Shown piece after piece: positions 8,497-17,623 of a stretch of DNA of 64,000 bases. The notes under the pieces were generated by a model. It had not been told where the DNA came from. It saw only the letters and a list, made by a program, of their open reading frames with translations, and searched no databases. Location: assembly GCA_002421605.1 (NCBI GenBank), contig DISJ01000018.1, positions 78,832 through 142,831 on the forward strand, read 5' to 3'. Numbering within the stretch: position 1 is the stretch's first letter; every line of letters starts with the position of its first letter. This stretch comes from Rhodobacteraceae bacterium UBA6213. Its GTDB lineage: Bacteria > Pseudomonadota > Alphaproteobacteria > Rhodobacterales > Rhodobacteraceae. The position numbers and the translations under genes are program-made.

Positions 8497-9357
8497 CTAT
8501 ATCCAGACCGAGGGGATAACGACATTGTCGATACCGGCGGCGCGCAGCCGCGCCGCCGCCGCCTCTACCCCTTGGCGCGGCATTTTGGGCCAGTCGCGCG
8601 CCGCGCCTTGCACACCGTGGTGCTGAAAGGCGTTAAGCTTTAAGCGCAACCCCGGCCCCAGTTCGCGCGCAAACGCCGCCAGCGCCTCGATTTCCGGCTC
8701 GGTATCGGTAAAGCCCGGCACCATTAGATAGCGCAATTCATAAAGCTTGCCCGCCTCCTGCAACAGCCGCGCGCTGGCGAGGCTTTTTGCGTTGCTCATG
8801 CCGGTCAGCCTTTGGTGGGTGGCCGGGTCGAATGCCTTGATGTCAAGCATTGCGCCATCGGTCAGTGGCAACAGCCGTTGCCAGCCGCGCGGCCCGAGAT
8901 GCCCGTTTGAATCGATGAATCGGCTAAGTCCGGCAAGGTCCGCGTCAGCCGCCATCGCGGCAAAAAGCGCCTCGACGAATTTCGCCTGCATCGTCGCCTC
9001 GCCACCCGAGATCGTGATGCCCGTAAGAAACCCGCGACTGGCGCGCAGCAGGTCCAGCACATCATCCACGCTCATTTGCCGGGTCATCGGGCTGGCCGAG
9101 ATTAGGCAGGCGCGCAGGCACAAATCACATTCATCGCAAAGTGCCGGGTCAAAGGCAATGCGCCCGCCCACAAGGCTCAGCGCCGCGTGCGGGCAGGCTG
9201 GAACGCAATCGCCGCAGTCGTTGCACAACCTGATCGTGTGCGGGTTGTGGCAGCCTGCGCAGGCAAAGTTGCAGCCTTGCAAGAACAGCACCAACCGGTT
9301 GCCGGGGCCATCGACCGCCGACCAGTGTAGTACCTTGCTAACGTGTGCCAGCATCAC
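8497..9357 (-). CDS. yjjW: YjjW family glycyl-radical enzyme activase
   Basis: 286 residues. Radical-SAM enzyme that uses S-adenosylmethionine and a 4Fe-4S cluster to place the radical on the glycine of its partner YjjI. Seen: the CX3CX2C cluster motif (Cys29, Cys33, Cys36), then an inserted two-cluster ferredoxin domain (CNDCGDCVPACP and CDECDLCLRAC), then SGGE and the SAM-binding barrel. The inserted ferredoxin domain is typical of glycyl-radical activases other than PflA. The start overlaps the end of yjjI by 20 bases, so the pair is coupled. It is the last gene of the minus-strand anaerobic operon. Confidence 0.92.
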   Translation of the reverse strand: MMLAHVSKVLHWSAVDGPGNRLVLFLQGCNFACAGCHNPHTIRLCNDCGDCVPACPHAALSLVGGRIAFDPALCDECDLCLRACLISASPMTRQMSVDDVLDLLRASRGFLTGITISGGEATMQAKFVEALFAAMAADADLAGLSRFIDSNGHLGPRGWQRLLPLTDGAMLDIKAFDPATHQRLTGMSNAKSLASARLLQEAGKLYELRYLMVPGFTDTEPEIEALAAFARELGPGLRLKLNAFQHHGVQGAARDWPKMPRQGVEAAAARLRAAGIDNVVIPSVWI

Positions 9358-10870
9358 GCTCTAGCCCGACCACGCGGGGCTTTCGTGCCAAAATCCCGGT
9401 TAGCCGCGCCGCCTCAGCGCCAAGTGCGGTGGTATTGGTGCGTGCCCCTTCGCCTGCGTCGTGGCGCGCCACGTCTGAAAGGCGGATCATGTAGCCCGTC
9501 ACCCGCACCAGATCGTTCGAGGCGACATTGGCGGTAAACTCGCGAAAGCCCGCCGCAAACGCGCCCTTGGCCAGTTGCAGCACCGCCTCTGGGTTAGCCT
9601 TCACGGTTTCATCAAGTGTCAGAATCTCGCTGACACCCGAGGCGTAATAGCGGTGCTGTGGTGCCAGCGCCTGCACATGCGTCACCGGGTCGGGTTCAGT
9701 GCCATAGGCAATGCGGATGCCGGGGGTGGCGTCGGCATCGGTGCTTAGCCCCGCTTGCGCGTGCAGCATGGCCCGGCCGCGCCAGACATTGCGCATTGGC
9801 CGTGCCGCGACCATTTCGGCCAGCGCTTCGGTAATCTTCAGCCCAAGCGCGTTGGCCCCCGCATCGTGGCCATAGCGGCCCGCAAGCCCAGCCTTGTCTT
9901 GCAACAGGTTCACCGCCTCGGCCATGCCGAATACGCCGAACATGGCGGTAAAGCGGTCGCGGTCGATCCAGCCTTCTTCTACCAAAAAGCTTTCAAAAAA
10001 TCCAGACTGATCATAGAGATAGTCGATGCGCGCCTGCATCAGGCGGGCGCAAAGTTCAACATACCGGGGCAACTCGGTTGTCAGAAAATCGCCCACGCCC
10101 TGCGCGCGCTGCGCCACCTCGCGCAAGTTTACCCGTGACAGGGTCGAGGCCCCGCCACGCATCGGCAACGCGTTGTAGCACGAAACGATCCCGTAGCCTG
10201 CCTCGTCAAAGGTGGCGGCGTGGATCGGGTGGTTGGCAATATGGGGCTTGGAACATTCGGTGATGTTGGTCACGGCGCGGGCCAGCAGCGCCTCGGTGCT
10301 GATCTCGGGATCATACAGCAATGTGAGGTTCGGCGCGATCTGCCCCAGTTCGGCATCAACGCGCAAAATTGCGCGCGCCACCGGGTTATCGGTTGGGCCG
10401 ATGTTGGCATGCAGGAAGGCGTCGGGCAGAACCCGGTCGATATAGCGCCAGAACAGTTTAATCTTACGATATATTTCCTCGTCACTCACCCCTTCGCAGA
10501 AGGGTAGCAGCAGCGCATCGAGCGTTCCGATGAACACTGGCATTCCGGTGATCGAGGGCACATGGTGGTAGGCGATCATCAGGGTGTTCAGCGCCTCGTC
10601 GAGCGTCTCGGGGGGCGGCAGTTCCAGCCAGCACGAGCCTTTGCGCAGCACGACCGAAAAGTCGGCCAACACATAACGCGGCCGGTATGGGGCGGCACCC
10701 TCATACATGTCGCAGATCACCCGCGCATCAAGCGCAGCGCGTGTTTCGGCATCAAGCGCGGGATAGGGCAGCAGGTTTTCGGCCTGCACCGCCAGCGCAT
10801 GCGCTTTTTGTGCGGGGCTTAGCGCGGGGTCATTGACGATACCGCGCAGTTTTTGTGACCCGTCGAGCAT
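9338..10870 (-). CDS. yjjI: YjjI family glycyl-radical enzyme
   Basis: 510 residues from ATG 10870, seven bases after AGGAGG; a TTG two codons earlier is not needed. The C-terminus carries the glycyl-radical motif RVTGY (Gly459) within SNDLVRVTGYMIRL. A cysteine in VSCYNALP (Cys231) is the best candidate for the thiyl residue. YjjI is about 515 residues in E. coli and its substrate is not known to me. Such enzymes are destroyed by oxygen, so expression should be anaerobic. It is coupled to its activase and follows the ferredoxin-like gene by 73 bases containing an inverted repeat. What reaction it catalyses here is open. Confidence 0.92.
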   Translation of the reverse strand: MLDGSQKLRGIVNDPALSPAQKAHALAVQAENLLPYPALDAETRAALDARVICDMYEGAAPYRPRYVLADFSVVLRKGSCWLELPPPETLDEALNTLMIAYHHVPSITGMPVFIGTLDALLLPFCEGVSDEEIYRKIKLFWRYIDRVLPDAFLHANIGPTDNPVARAILRVDAELGQIAPNLTLLYDPEISTEALLARAVTNITECSKPHIANHPIHAATFDEAGYGIVSCYNALPMRGGASTLSRVNLREVAQRAQGVGDFLTTELPRYVELCARLMQARIDYLYDQSGFFESFLVEEGWIDRDRFTAMFGVFGMAEAVNLLQDKAGLAGRYGHDAGANALGLKITEALAEMVAARPMRNVWRGRAMLHAQAGLSTDADATPGIRIAYGTEPDPVTHVQALAPQHRYYASGVSEILTLDETVKANPEAVLQLAKGAFAAGFREFTANVASNDLVRVTGYMIRLSDVARHDAGEGARTNTTALGAEAARLTGILARKPRVVGLERDAGTR

Positions 10871-10894
10871 GAGCAATCCTCCTGCGGCAACGTG

Positions 10895-10924
10895 CCGCGC
10901 CGGCGCAGGATAGCGCCGGCGCGG
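10895..10924 (-). terminator. Perfect 12-bp inverted repeat between the ferredoxin-like gene and yjjI
   Basis: CCGCGCCGGCGC and its exact complement flank a six-base loop (AGGATA on the plus strand). No T tract follows, so it is a poor intrinsic terminator; it lies 25 bases before the yjjI start and could be an mRNA-stabilising or attenuating hairpin that sets yjjI-yjjW output relative to the upstream genes. Confidence 0.5.
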
Positions 10925-10943
10925 GCAAAGAGAAAGCCTGCGC

Positions 10944-13199
10944 TCAGACGAAGGCTTTGGCGCGCTCGATCAACGCGGGCAGGTCAGGCTCGTCAGGGTT
11001 GCGCGGCTTGCCGGGGTGGATGATCGAGACCTGACAGCCCTCTGCCGCCTCGACCAATTGGCGGAAGCTGCCGCCATCGGGGTCGGCAATGACCGCCTGC
11101 ATATTGTCATTATAGGCAAAGAGCGCCGAGTTGATCTGCACACATTCGTTGCAGGTGGTGCACCGCATGGTTTCGATCCATGGAAGATCCGATGGCGGCG
11201 CGGCGGCCGCAGCGGGGGCAGGTGCCGCGGGCGCTGCGGCGGTGGCCGGTGCTGCGGGGGCGGGTGCAGCCGCCGTTGCTGCTGCGGGGGCAGGGGCAGG
11301 GGCTGCCGCCACGGGGGCAGGCGTGGCAACCGCTGCGGGTGCATCTGCAACCGCTTTGGCAACCGCTTCGGCCAGCCGCGCCTCGAACTTTACCCGTTCT
11401 GCGGCCAGCAGCCGTGCGGCGTGCGAGTTTTGGATGCCCGCAAGTTCCTGCAACCGCCGCCAAGCGTCAATTGCGCGGTCTGCGGCTTCGGCAACCTTTT
11501 CGGCCACGCTGCAACGTGCAAGATGGTTTTCGCCATCAACACCAAGCACATAGGGAACCCGCGCGGTTGCCTCGGTCGGCGCAAGCTTCAGCCATTCGGC
11601 GGCGGGCAGCATCTTGTCGTTCCAATCGCTTTTCGCCAGCGGTTGGCAGTAACGGGCATAGCGCGCATCGCACATCGCAAAATCGATGAAGCTGAAGGCC
11701 CCATCGACGCTGAGCCGCTGACCATCGGCATCTTCAAAGTCGAGCCGGTATTCGGGCCAATCCGCCTCAAGCGCGGGGTTGGCGGAAAGATCGAACCGGC
11801 GCGCCCAATCGGGCCCGGCCGAGGGGTCGTAGCAAAAGGTCGGGAAGGCGCGCGACTCGGTCGCCGCTGCCGCCAGCAGATAGGGGGCAACGCCATCGAC
11901 CGTGGTGGTGGCACCCGAATAGACGCAGAACAGCGCCGGTCCGTGATAGCGCATTCCGCGCGCCAGTGCCTCGCGCATCCGGTAAAGATGCGCCGAGGAA
12001 ACCTGCATCGCAAAGGCGTTGTTGGTGCCCATCGCCATCGCCGCCAGCCGCGCAGAGCCGCCGCCAAAGGCGCGCCGCGACGGTTCGGGCGAGGTTGCGC
12101 CCAGAATGTCGTCGGTCTGCACTAGCACCTTGATCGGCATGCCCGAAGCCAGCGCCTCGAAGGCGCGCACAGTTTCAGCCGTGTCATCTTCGCCGTCGCG
12201 CAAAAGCACGAGCGCTGCGGGCAATAGCGCCATTTGCTCGGCGGTCAGATCGCTTTCGTCAAAGGCGTCAAGCACCGGGTCATGCTGGGCGGGGCGATAC
12301 TTGCCATCGACCTCGAGCTCCGCAGTCGTCAGCGCCTTCACGAATTCGACCACCTCGGGCAGCCGCCTGCGATAGGCGTCAATCGCCTCGGCGCAGCTTT
12401 CAAACACATAGACATGCGGCTCAGGCTGTCCGGGCAGCATTTCCGAGCCGCGCACCGGGGCATAGAACCGCTGGCCGCCAAGCACGCTCAGCACCCAGCC
12501 GATGCGGCGCACGCGGTCTTCGGGCAGCCGATCCACGGGGCGTGCGCGGTGCAAAATGTCCGACAGCGCGCCAAAGTCGATCGCGGCGCTATCAGCCTTG
12601 CCGACCGCCGACTGCAGGGCCGTCGGCCCATGCGCCTCGTCCGATTTCATGTAATCGGCCTTGAGGATGTCAGAAAGCCGCAGGATCAGCCCATCGACCT
12701 TCTTGCGAAACGCGAGCCCCTTTTCACTATGCACCGCATTCCAGACATGGGTCAGCGTGGTTTTGGGGGTCGCCGCATCGCAGCCGATCACTTGACCGCG
12801 CCCTTTCAGGCGCGCGCGGGCGCGATCAAAATTGGCGTCCATCGGGCCAAAGGGGGCTTCTCCGTTTTTGGCCAGCAGCGACGATGCGGTGCTGAGCCAG
12901 AGGTTTTCTAGTTGGCCGCTTTCGCCCTCGGCAACGCGCGCACGGATCGCCGCTTCCAACTTCAGCACCTGCTGGCGCTGTGCTTCGCCCGATGGGCCGG
13001 GTTCGGCCGCGGCCGCCAGCGCCTCGTCGATCAGACGCATCAGCGGGCGCAGCAGCGCGCCGCCCTTGTCATCCTCTAGCAGCACCATCGGATAGTCATA
13101 GCGCAACTGTTCCAGCGCGCCGTAGCGTGCGAAAAGGGCAGGGCGCAAAGGGGCTACAGCGGGCTTTGGCGTGGCGGCGGGCATTTTCTGGTGTTGCAT
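10944..13199 (-). CDS. Large 2-oxoacid oxidoreductase-associated protein with C-terminal 4Fe-4S ferredoxin-like domain
   Basis: 751 residues, starting four bases after the beta subunit gene with its own GGAG site. Three parts: residues 1 to about 600 form a globular region that, in segments such as TESRAFPTFCYDPSAG and NPALEADWPEYRL, recalls parts of pyruvate:ferredoxin oxidoreductase (NifJ-type) sequences; about 610-670 is an Ala/Pro linker; 676-751 is a ferredoxin-like domain with CTTCNEC (Cys680, 683, 686) and a fourth Cys722 in GCQVSIIHPG, enough for one 4Fe-4S cluster. There is no GDG-type thiamine motif. It probably accepts or relays electrons for the adjacent oxidoreductase. The NifJ relation is from recollection and the assignment is inferred. 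Confidence 0.7.
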   Translation of the reverse strand: MQHQKMPAATPKPAVAPLRPALFARYGALEQLRYDYPMVLLEDDKGGALLRPLMRLIDEALAAAAEPGPSGEAQRQQVLKLEAAIRARVAEGESGQLENLWLSTASSLLAKNGEAPFGPMDANFDRARARLKGRGQVIGCDAATPKTTLTHVWNAVHSEKGLAFRKKVDGLILRLSDILKADYMKSDEAHGPTALQSAVGKADSAAIDFGALSDILHRARPVDRLPEDRVRRIGWVLSVLGGQRFYAPVRGSEMLPGQPEPHVYVFESCAEAIDAYRRRLPEVVEFVKALTTAELEVDGKYRPAQHDPVLDAFDESDLTAEQMALLPAALVLLRDGEDDTAETVRAFEALASGMPIKVLVQTDDILGATSPEPSRRAFGGGSARLAAMAMGTNNAFAMQVSSAHLYRMREALARGMRYHGPALFCVYSGATTTVDGVAPYLLAAAATESRAFPTFCYDPSAGPDWARRFDLSANPALEADWPEYRLDFEDADGQRLSVDGAFSFIDFAMCDARYARYCQPLAKSDWNDKMLPAAEWLKLAPTEATARVPYVLGVDGENHLARCSVAEKVAEAADRAIDAWRRLQELAGIQNSHAARLLAAERVKFEARLAEAVAKAVADAPAAVATPAPVAAAPAPAPAAATAAAPAPAAPATAAAPAAPAPAAAAAPPSDLPWIETMRCTTCNECVQINSALFAYNDNMQAVIADPDGGSFRQLVEAAEGCQVSIIHPGKPRNPDEPDLPALIERAKAFV

Positions 13200-13203
13200 G
13201 GGC

Positions 13204-14193
13204 TTACTCCGCTGCCATCGGCTCGGCCCCGTCGGGCCAGATCGTGACCTTGTCGAATTCTTCGCGCAGCACGGTTTCTACCAGCGCGGGCGTTGAAGGC
13301 CGCTCGCCCCTGCGCAAATCGTCATAGGTGGGAACCGAGGGGTCGTTGTAGATGATGCCGACCGGGATTTCGTCGGCGATCGCTGCGATTTCAAGCGCGC
13401 GGCCCATGTTCAACGGGTCGTGCGTTTCCTGATTTTTATAAACGCGCGAAACTTCGGGCGTCAGCCGCAGGCCGTTTCCGTGGGTCAGGATGCGCATCTT
13501 CGAGGGGTCGCGCACATAGGCATCAAAGCGATGCTCCATGAATTCTGGGCAGCGCTGCAACACGCGCACGAACGACAGGCCTTTGTGATGATAGGCTTTT
13601 TTGAGAATGTCGAACAAAAGGTCCGGAATCCAGTCCACCGCTTGCGCCACGAACGAGACGTTGGCGACACCCAGCGTCACTGACAGCGGGTTGAGCGGCA
13701 AAAGCAGCGACCCACGCGGAGTGGTGTTCGATTTCTGCCCGACGGGCGAGGTCGGCGAGGCTTGCTTCTTGGTCAGCCCGTAGATCTGGTTGTCGTGCAA
13801 AAGCACGGTCAGATTCATGTTGTAGCGGATCGCGTGAATCCAGTGCGCCGCCCCAATTGAGGTGCAGTCGCCGTCGCCCGTGGTAACAAACACGTTCAGG
13901 TCGGGCCGACGGATCTTGACCCCCTCTGCCACCGGCAACGCACGCCCGTGGATGCCGTGGAAGCCGTAGGCGTTCAGATAGTGCGGCAAACGGCTGGAAC
14001 AGCCGATACCAGAAACCGCAACGGTCTTTTCCGGTGCCAGTTGTTCTTCGCGCATCAGCTTTTGCATGGCGGTCAGAATGGCGGTGTCACCACAGCCAAC
14101 GCACCAGCGGGGCTGAATATCGCTTTGATAATCGGCCAGTTTGTAGTCGGTTTCGACCATGCGCATCATGCACTGGGAGAGGTTCTCGGTCAT
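13204..14193 (-). CDS. korB: 2-oxoacid:ferredoxin oxidoreductase, beta (thiamine-binding) subunit
   Basis: 329 residues from ATG 14193, which follows GGAG at seven bases; a longer frame starts 14 codons upstream inside korA. KorB-type subunits bind thiamine diphosphate and an iron-sulfur cluster and, with the alpha subunit, convert a 2-oxoacid plus CoA to acyl-CoA, CO2 and reduced ferredoxin. Seen: QPRWCVGCGD (cluster/thiamine entry), SGIGCSSRLPHY, the thiamine motif GDGDCTSIG, and DNQIYGLTKKQASPTSP. Substrate could be 2-oxoglutarate or pyruvate; the subunit layout favours the Kor type. Confidence 0.92.
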   Translation of the reverse strand: MTENLSQCMMRMVETDYKLADYQSDIQPRWCVGCGDTAILTAMQKLMREEQLAPEKTVAVSGIGCSSRLPHYLNAYGFHGIHGRALPVAEGVKIRRPDLNVFVTTGDGDCTSIGAAHWIHAIRYNMNLTVLLHDNQIYGLTKKQASPTSPVGQKSNTTPRGSLLLPLNPLSVTLGVANVSFVAQAVDWIPDLLFDILKKAYHHKGLSFVRVLQRCPEFMEHRFDAYVRDPSKMRILTHGNGLRLTPEVSRVYKNQETHDPLNMGRALEIAAIADEIPVGIIYNDPSVPTYDDLRRGERPSTPALVETVLREEFDKVTIWPDGAEPMAAE

Positions 14194-14197
14194 GGCG

Positions 14198-16099
14198 TTA
14201 CTCCTTTCCCAAGCGGGTGCGGACGGCGGCGGCAATCGCGGTTGGTTTCAGCGGTTGGCCGCGCGCGTTGCCCCAGCAGTCGATATCGACGAGGTAGCGC
14301 GAGCGTAGCAGCAGCGCGAGGTGCGAATAACGGCGGTTTTCTGGTGTGATGAGCGGGTCGGAAAGCGGATCGTTCCAGTTGTTTTCGATGGTCATCACAT
14401 GCTTGAAGCGCTTCATCACATCGCCGATGCCCGAGGCCATTGGCTGCAGGAACTTCAGATGCAGCGATGAAACCGCAAGCCCTTCGGCGCGCAGAATGCT
14501 TACCGCTTCCTCGATCGCACCAAGCGTCGAGCCCCAGCCAAGCAGCAGCATATCACCGCTATCCTCGCCGCAAAGCGGGGGCAGGCGCAGCGTGGTTTGC
14601 AGCGCGGCCAGCTTGCGCGAACGGTTCAGCAGGCCCTCTTCGTTGATTTCCGGGTCATAGGCCACGTGGCTGTCGCGGTCATGTGCAAGCCCGGTCAGGC
14701 AGTGCATGCCGTTCGGCTGACCGGGAATGAAGCGCGTGGCGATGCCGGTGCGCGCATCCCAGTCGTATGGGCGCGCATCTTCGGGCACCGCGCTTTGGTT
14801 CACCGGGGGGGCCAACCAGTCTTCGCGGAACTCGGGGCGCGCAAAGGGTTGTTGCGCCGTGGCAAGGCTGGCATCCGACAGCACAATCACGACCATGTTG
14901 AAGGTCTCGGCAATCTTGCGCGCGGTGATGACTGAATAAAAGCAATCCTCGATGGTCGAAACCGCCATCACCACTTTGGGCGCATCGCCGTGACCGCCGT
15001 AGATCGAGGCCATGAGGTCGCCCTGTTCAACCTTGGTGGGCAACCCGGTCGAAGGGCCGCCGCGCTGCACGTTGATCACCACCAGCGGAATCTCGGCCAT
15101 CACCGCCAGCCCAAGCGCCTCTTGCTTGAGCGAGAGGCCCGGGCCAGAGGTTACGGTCACCGAACATTTGCCCGCGTAGCTTGCGCCAATTGCGAATGCG
15201 CAGGCGGCGATTTCATCTTCGGCCTGGTGCACGACGCAACCGACCTTTTCGAAGATATTGCTGAGGTAATGCGAGGTCGAGGTAGCTGGCGTGATGGGAT
15301 ACATCGCGCAGACTTCCATGCCCGAGGCGACCACCCCCAGCGCCAGCGCCGAGTTGCCGTTCATCACCACCTGCGGTTCGGTGGCGCGTTTGGCCGGAAC
15401 AAGGAAGCGCAGATCAAGGTTGGCCTCGGCCCAGGCGCGCCCGGCATTAAGCAGCTCGACATTGGCGTCGATGATCTTTTGGTCTTTCTTGCCAAAGATC
15501 CGCGCCACCTGCGCGCGCGCCAGCGCCTCATCAAGGCTGTAGATGCCGCAAAGAATACCCAGCACAAACATGTTCTTGCCCTTGCGCGGATCGGGCACGA
15601 GCTTCAGGCATTCAACTTCCATCGGCACTTCATAGACGCGGAAACCCTGCGCGCGGATATCCTCGACCACTTTCGTGTAAGAGGCGGCGATATCGGCGCT
15701 GCGGTCAGTTTTCCATTTGCTTTCGATCAGGATGATGCCGCCGGGTTTGATCTCGCCCGCGTGCAGGCGGCTGAGCAGCACCTGTTCGTTGAAGGCCACC
15801 ACCAGATCGGCCTCGTTGCCGCCGTTGGTGACCGGGCCCGAGGCAAAGCGCACCCGGTTGCCAGAGGCACCCGCAACCGAGCGGTGTGGCGGTTGGATTT
15901 CGGCGGGAATGATCTCGACCGTCCAGATGCCGTTCCCAGAGCGCGCGGCAATGGCACCAAAGCTTTGGCCGCAGCGCTGTGCACCCTCGCCCGAGTCTGA
16001 GACGATTTCGATGATTTGCTCGCTCAGCACCACTGCGGGGCGTTGTGCGGGTGCTTCGGGCTGTTCTTCGATCACTGCCTGTCCGGCTTTGGTTGCCAT
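14198..16099 (-). CDS. korA: 2-oxoacid:ferredoxin oxidoreductase, fused gamma-alpha subunit
   Basis: 633 residues. The N-terminal ~200 residues are a gamma-subunit domain (SDSGEGAQRCGQSFG near 34-48; GGNEADLVVAFNE), followed by the alpha/pyrimidine-binding domain with NGNSALALGVVASG, MYPITPATS and SGPGLSLKQEALG. This gamma-alpha fusion is the common 2-oxoglutarate oxidoreductase layout. The start is 15 bases after nfnB and the stop is four bases before korB. A soluble complex with the beta subunit is expected. Confidence 0.93.
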   Translation of the reverse strand: MATKAGQAVIEEQPEAPAQRPAVVLSEQIIEIVSDSGEGAQRCGQSFGAIAARSGNGIWTVEIIPAEIQPPHRSVAGASGNRVRFASGPVTNGGNEADLVVAFNEQVLLSRLHAGEIKPGGIILIESKWKTDRSADIAASYTKVVEDIRAQGFRVYEVPMEVECLKLVPDPRKGKNMFVLGILCGIYSLDEALARAQVARIFGKKDQKIIDANVELLNAGRAWAEANLDLRFLVPAKRATEPQVVMNGNSALALGVVASGMEVCAMYPITPATSTSHYLSNIFEKVGCVVHQAEDEIAACAFAIGASYAGKCSVTVTSGPGLSLKQEALGLAVMAEIPLVVINVQRGGPSTGLPTKVEQGDLMASIYGGHGDAPKVVMAVSTIEDCFYSVITARKIAETFNMVVIVLSDASLATAQQPFARPEFREDWLAPPVNQSAVPEDARPYDWDARTGIATRFIPGQPNGMHCLTGLAHDRDSHVAYDPEINEEGLLNRSRKLAALQTTLRLPPLCGEDSGDMLLLGWGSTLGAIEEAVSILRAEGLAVSSLHLKFLQPMASGIGDVMKRFKHVMTIENNWNDPLSDPLITPENRRYSHLALLLRSRYLVDIDCWGNARGQPLKPTAIAAAVRTRLGKE

Positions 16100-16114
16100 G
16101 GTTTTCCTGCCTTC

Positions 16115-17623
16115 CTAGATCAGTCGCACATGCGTGAAGTTGCGCTCATTCTGGGCGATGCCGAACATGCTGCCCTCAAGCCCGTCCGGCTCGCCCGCGT
16201 AAACAACCGCGCTGTCGCGGATACCCAGATAGCGCTTAATGCCCGCTGCGGCCTTGCGCCCGGCGCCCATCGCCAGAATGACCGTGGCCGCGCCGGTAAC
16301 GATGTCGCCGCCCGCATAGACCCCTGCCAGCGAGGTGGCGAGGTCGGCATCGGTCTGGATATAGCCGCGCTTGTCGAGTTTGAGCTTCGAGGTCTGCCCC
16401 AAAATCGGGTTGGGCGAGGTGCCGATAGCATAGACCACGGTATCGGCCTCGAAATCGAACTCGCTGCCGGGGATGACCACGGGGCTGCGACGGCCCGAGG
16501 TATCGGGCTCACCCAATTCCATGCGCACACAGCGCAGCGCACGCACGTTGCCGTTGTCATCGCCTAAAATCTCGACCGGGTTGGTCAGCCAGTGGAATTC
16601 GATCCCTTCTTCTTGCGCGTGATGCAGTTCTTCCTTGCGCGCGGGGCACTCGGTTTCGGTGCGCCGATAGATGCAGTTCACCTGCTCTGCACCCAATCGC
16701 ATGCTGACGCGCATCGCGTCCATCGCGGTGTTGCCCGCGCCGATCACCGCCACCCGCTTGCCAAGGCCAAGCGGCGTGTCATAGGCGGGAAACTGGCCCG
16801 CCCGCATCAGGTTGCAACGGGTCAGCAGTTCGTTGGCCGAAAGCACGCCGTTCAGCCCTTCGCCCGGCAGATCCATGAACCGAGGCGAGCCTGCGCCGGT
16901 GCCGATGAACACCGCGTCAAAGCCCATCTCGCCCAGCATCTGCTCAATCGTGAACAGCCGCCCGACCAGCGTATTGCACTTGATCTCGACGCCAAGCGCC
17001 TCGATCGCGCCGATTTCCGCATCGACGACTGAGTTGGGTAGCCGGAACTCGGGGATGCCGTAGCGCAGAACGCCGCCCGGTTCGTGCAGCGCCTCAAAGA
17101 TCGCGACTTTGCAACCAGCTTTGGCAAGGTCGGCCGCGCAGGCCATACCCGCCGGGCCAGAGCCTACGATGCCCACGCGAAACGGCTGGCGCTCAATATG
17201 GCTGGTTTTGCGCCAACCCTCGGCAATCGCCTTGTCGCCCAGCCAGCGTTCCAGCCGGCCAATCGCCACCGGTTCCAGCGTACCGCCCGCGCCTACCGGG
17301 CAGACGCCTTCACACTGGTCTTCCTGCGGACAAACCCTGCCACACACGGCGGGCAGCAGTGTCGAGTCGGTCAAAAGGTTATAGGCGCCGCGATAGTCGT
17401 GTTTGATCATGCGGGTGATGAAGCCCGGAATGTCGATATTGACCGGACAACCCTCGATGCAGGCAGGTTGCGGGCAAACAAGGCAACGTTCGCATTCCAA
17501 AAGCGCGTTTTCGGTGTCAAAGCCCAGCGCCACCTCGTCGAAGTTCTTGGCGCGGATCTCGGGTTCCTGTACCGGCATCAGCGCGCGTTCTTGCGGAATC
17601 GAGCGGATCGTCTTGCGGGCCAT
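16115..17623 (-). CDS. nfnB: NfnB-type NADPH-binding flavoprotein (glutamate synthase small-subunit-like)
   Basis: 502 residues. The N-terminal ~130 residues hold two 4Fe-4S sites (ECERCLVCPQPACIEGCP and CGRVCPQEDQCEGVCP); then GSGPAGMACAADLAKAG (FAD Rossmann motif), GAGNTAMDA (NADP motif), and a C-terminal GGDIVTGAATVILAMGAGR. This is the layout of NfnB and of GltD. Immediate coupling to an NfnA-type gene (one-base overlap) and the absence of gltB identify it as the large subunit of a ferredoxin-dependent transhydrogenase, which by electron bifurcation couples NADH and reduced ferredoxin to NADPH. Direction in this cell is not known. Confidence 0.9.
   Translation of the reverse strand: MARKTIRSIPQERALMPVQEPEIRAKNFDEVALGFDTENALLECERCLVCPQPACIEGCPVNIDIPGFITRMIKHDYRGAYNLLTDSTLLPAVCGRVCPQEDQCEGVCPVGAGGTLEPVAIGRLERWLGDKAIAEGWRKTSHIERQPFRVGIVGSGPAGMACAADLAKAGCKVAIFEALHEPGGVLRYGIPEFRLPNSVVDAEIGAIEALGVEIKCNTLVGRLFTIEQMLGEMGFDAVFIGTGAGSPRFMDLPGEGLNGVLSANELLTRCNLMRAGQFPAYDTPLGLGKRVAVIGAGNTAMDAMRVSMRLGAEQVNCIYRRTETECPARKEELHHAQEEGIEFHWLTNPVEILGDDNGNVRALRCVRMELGEPDTSGRRSPVVIPGSEFDFEADTVVYAIGTSPNPILGQTSKLKLDKRGYIQTDADLATSLAGVYAGGDIVTGAATVILAMGAGRKAAAGIKRYLGIRDSAVVYAGEPDGLEGSMFGIAQNERNFTHVRLI

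Noticed and set aside
11195..11360. Apparent DNA repeat rich in GCGGGGGC
   Set aside because: It encodes the Ala/Pro linker of the 751-residue protein; units are irregular, so it is codon-driven low complexity.
11016..12125. Long plus-strand open frame of 369 codons
   Set aside because: Antisense shadow of the ferredoxin-like gene; the Gly/Arg-rich stretch mirrors the Ala/Pro linker codons.
14990..16000. Plus-strand frame of 336 codons over korA
   Set aside because: Shadow frame rich in His/Arg; the minus-strand gene has complete family motifs.
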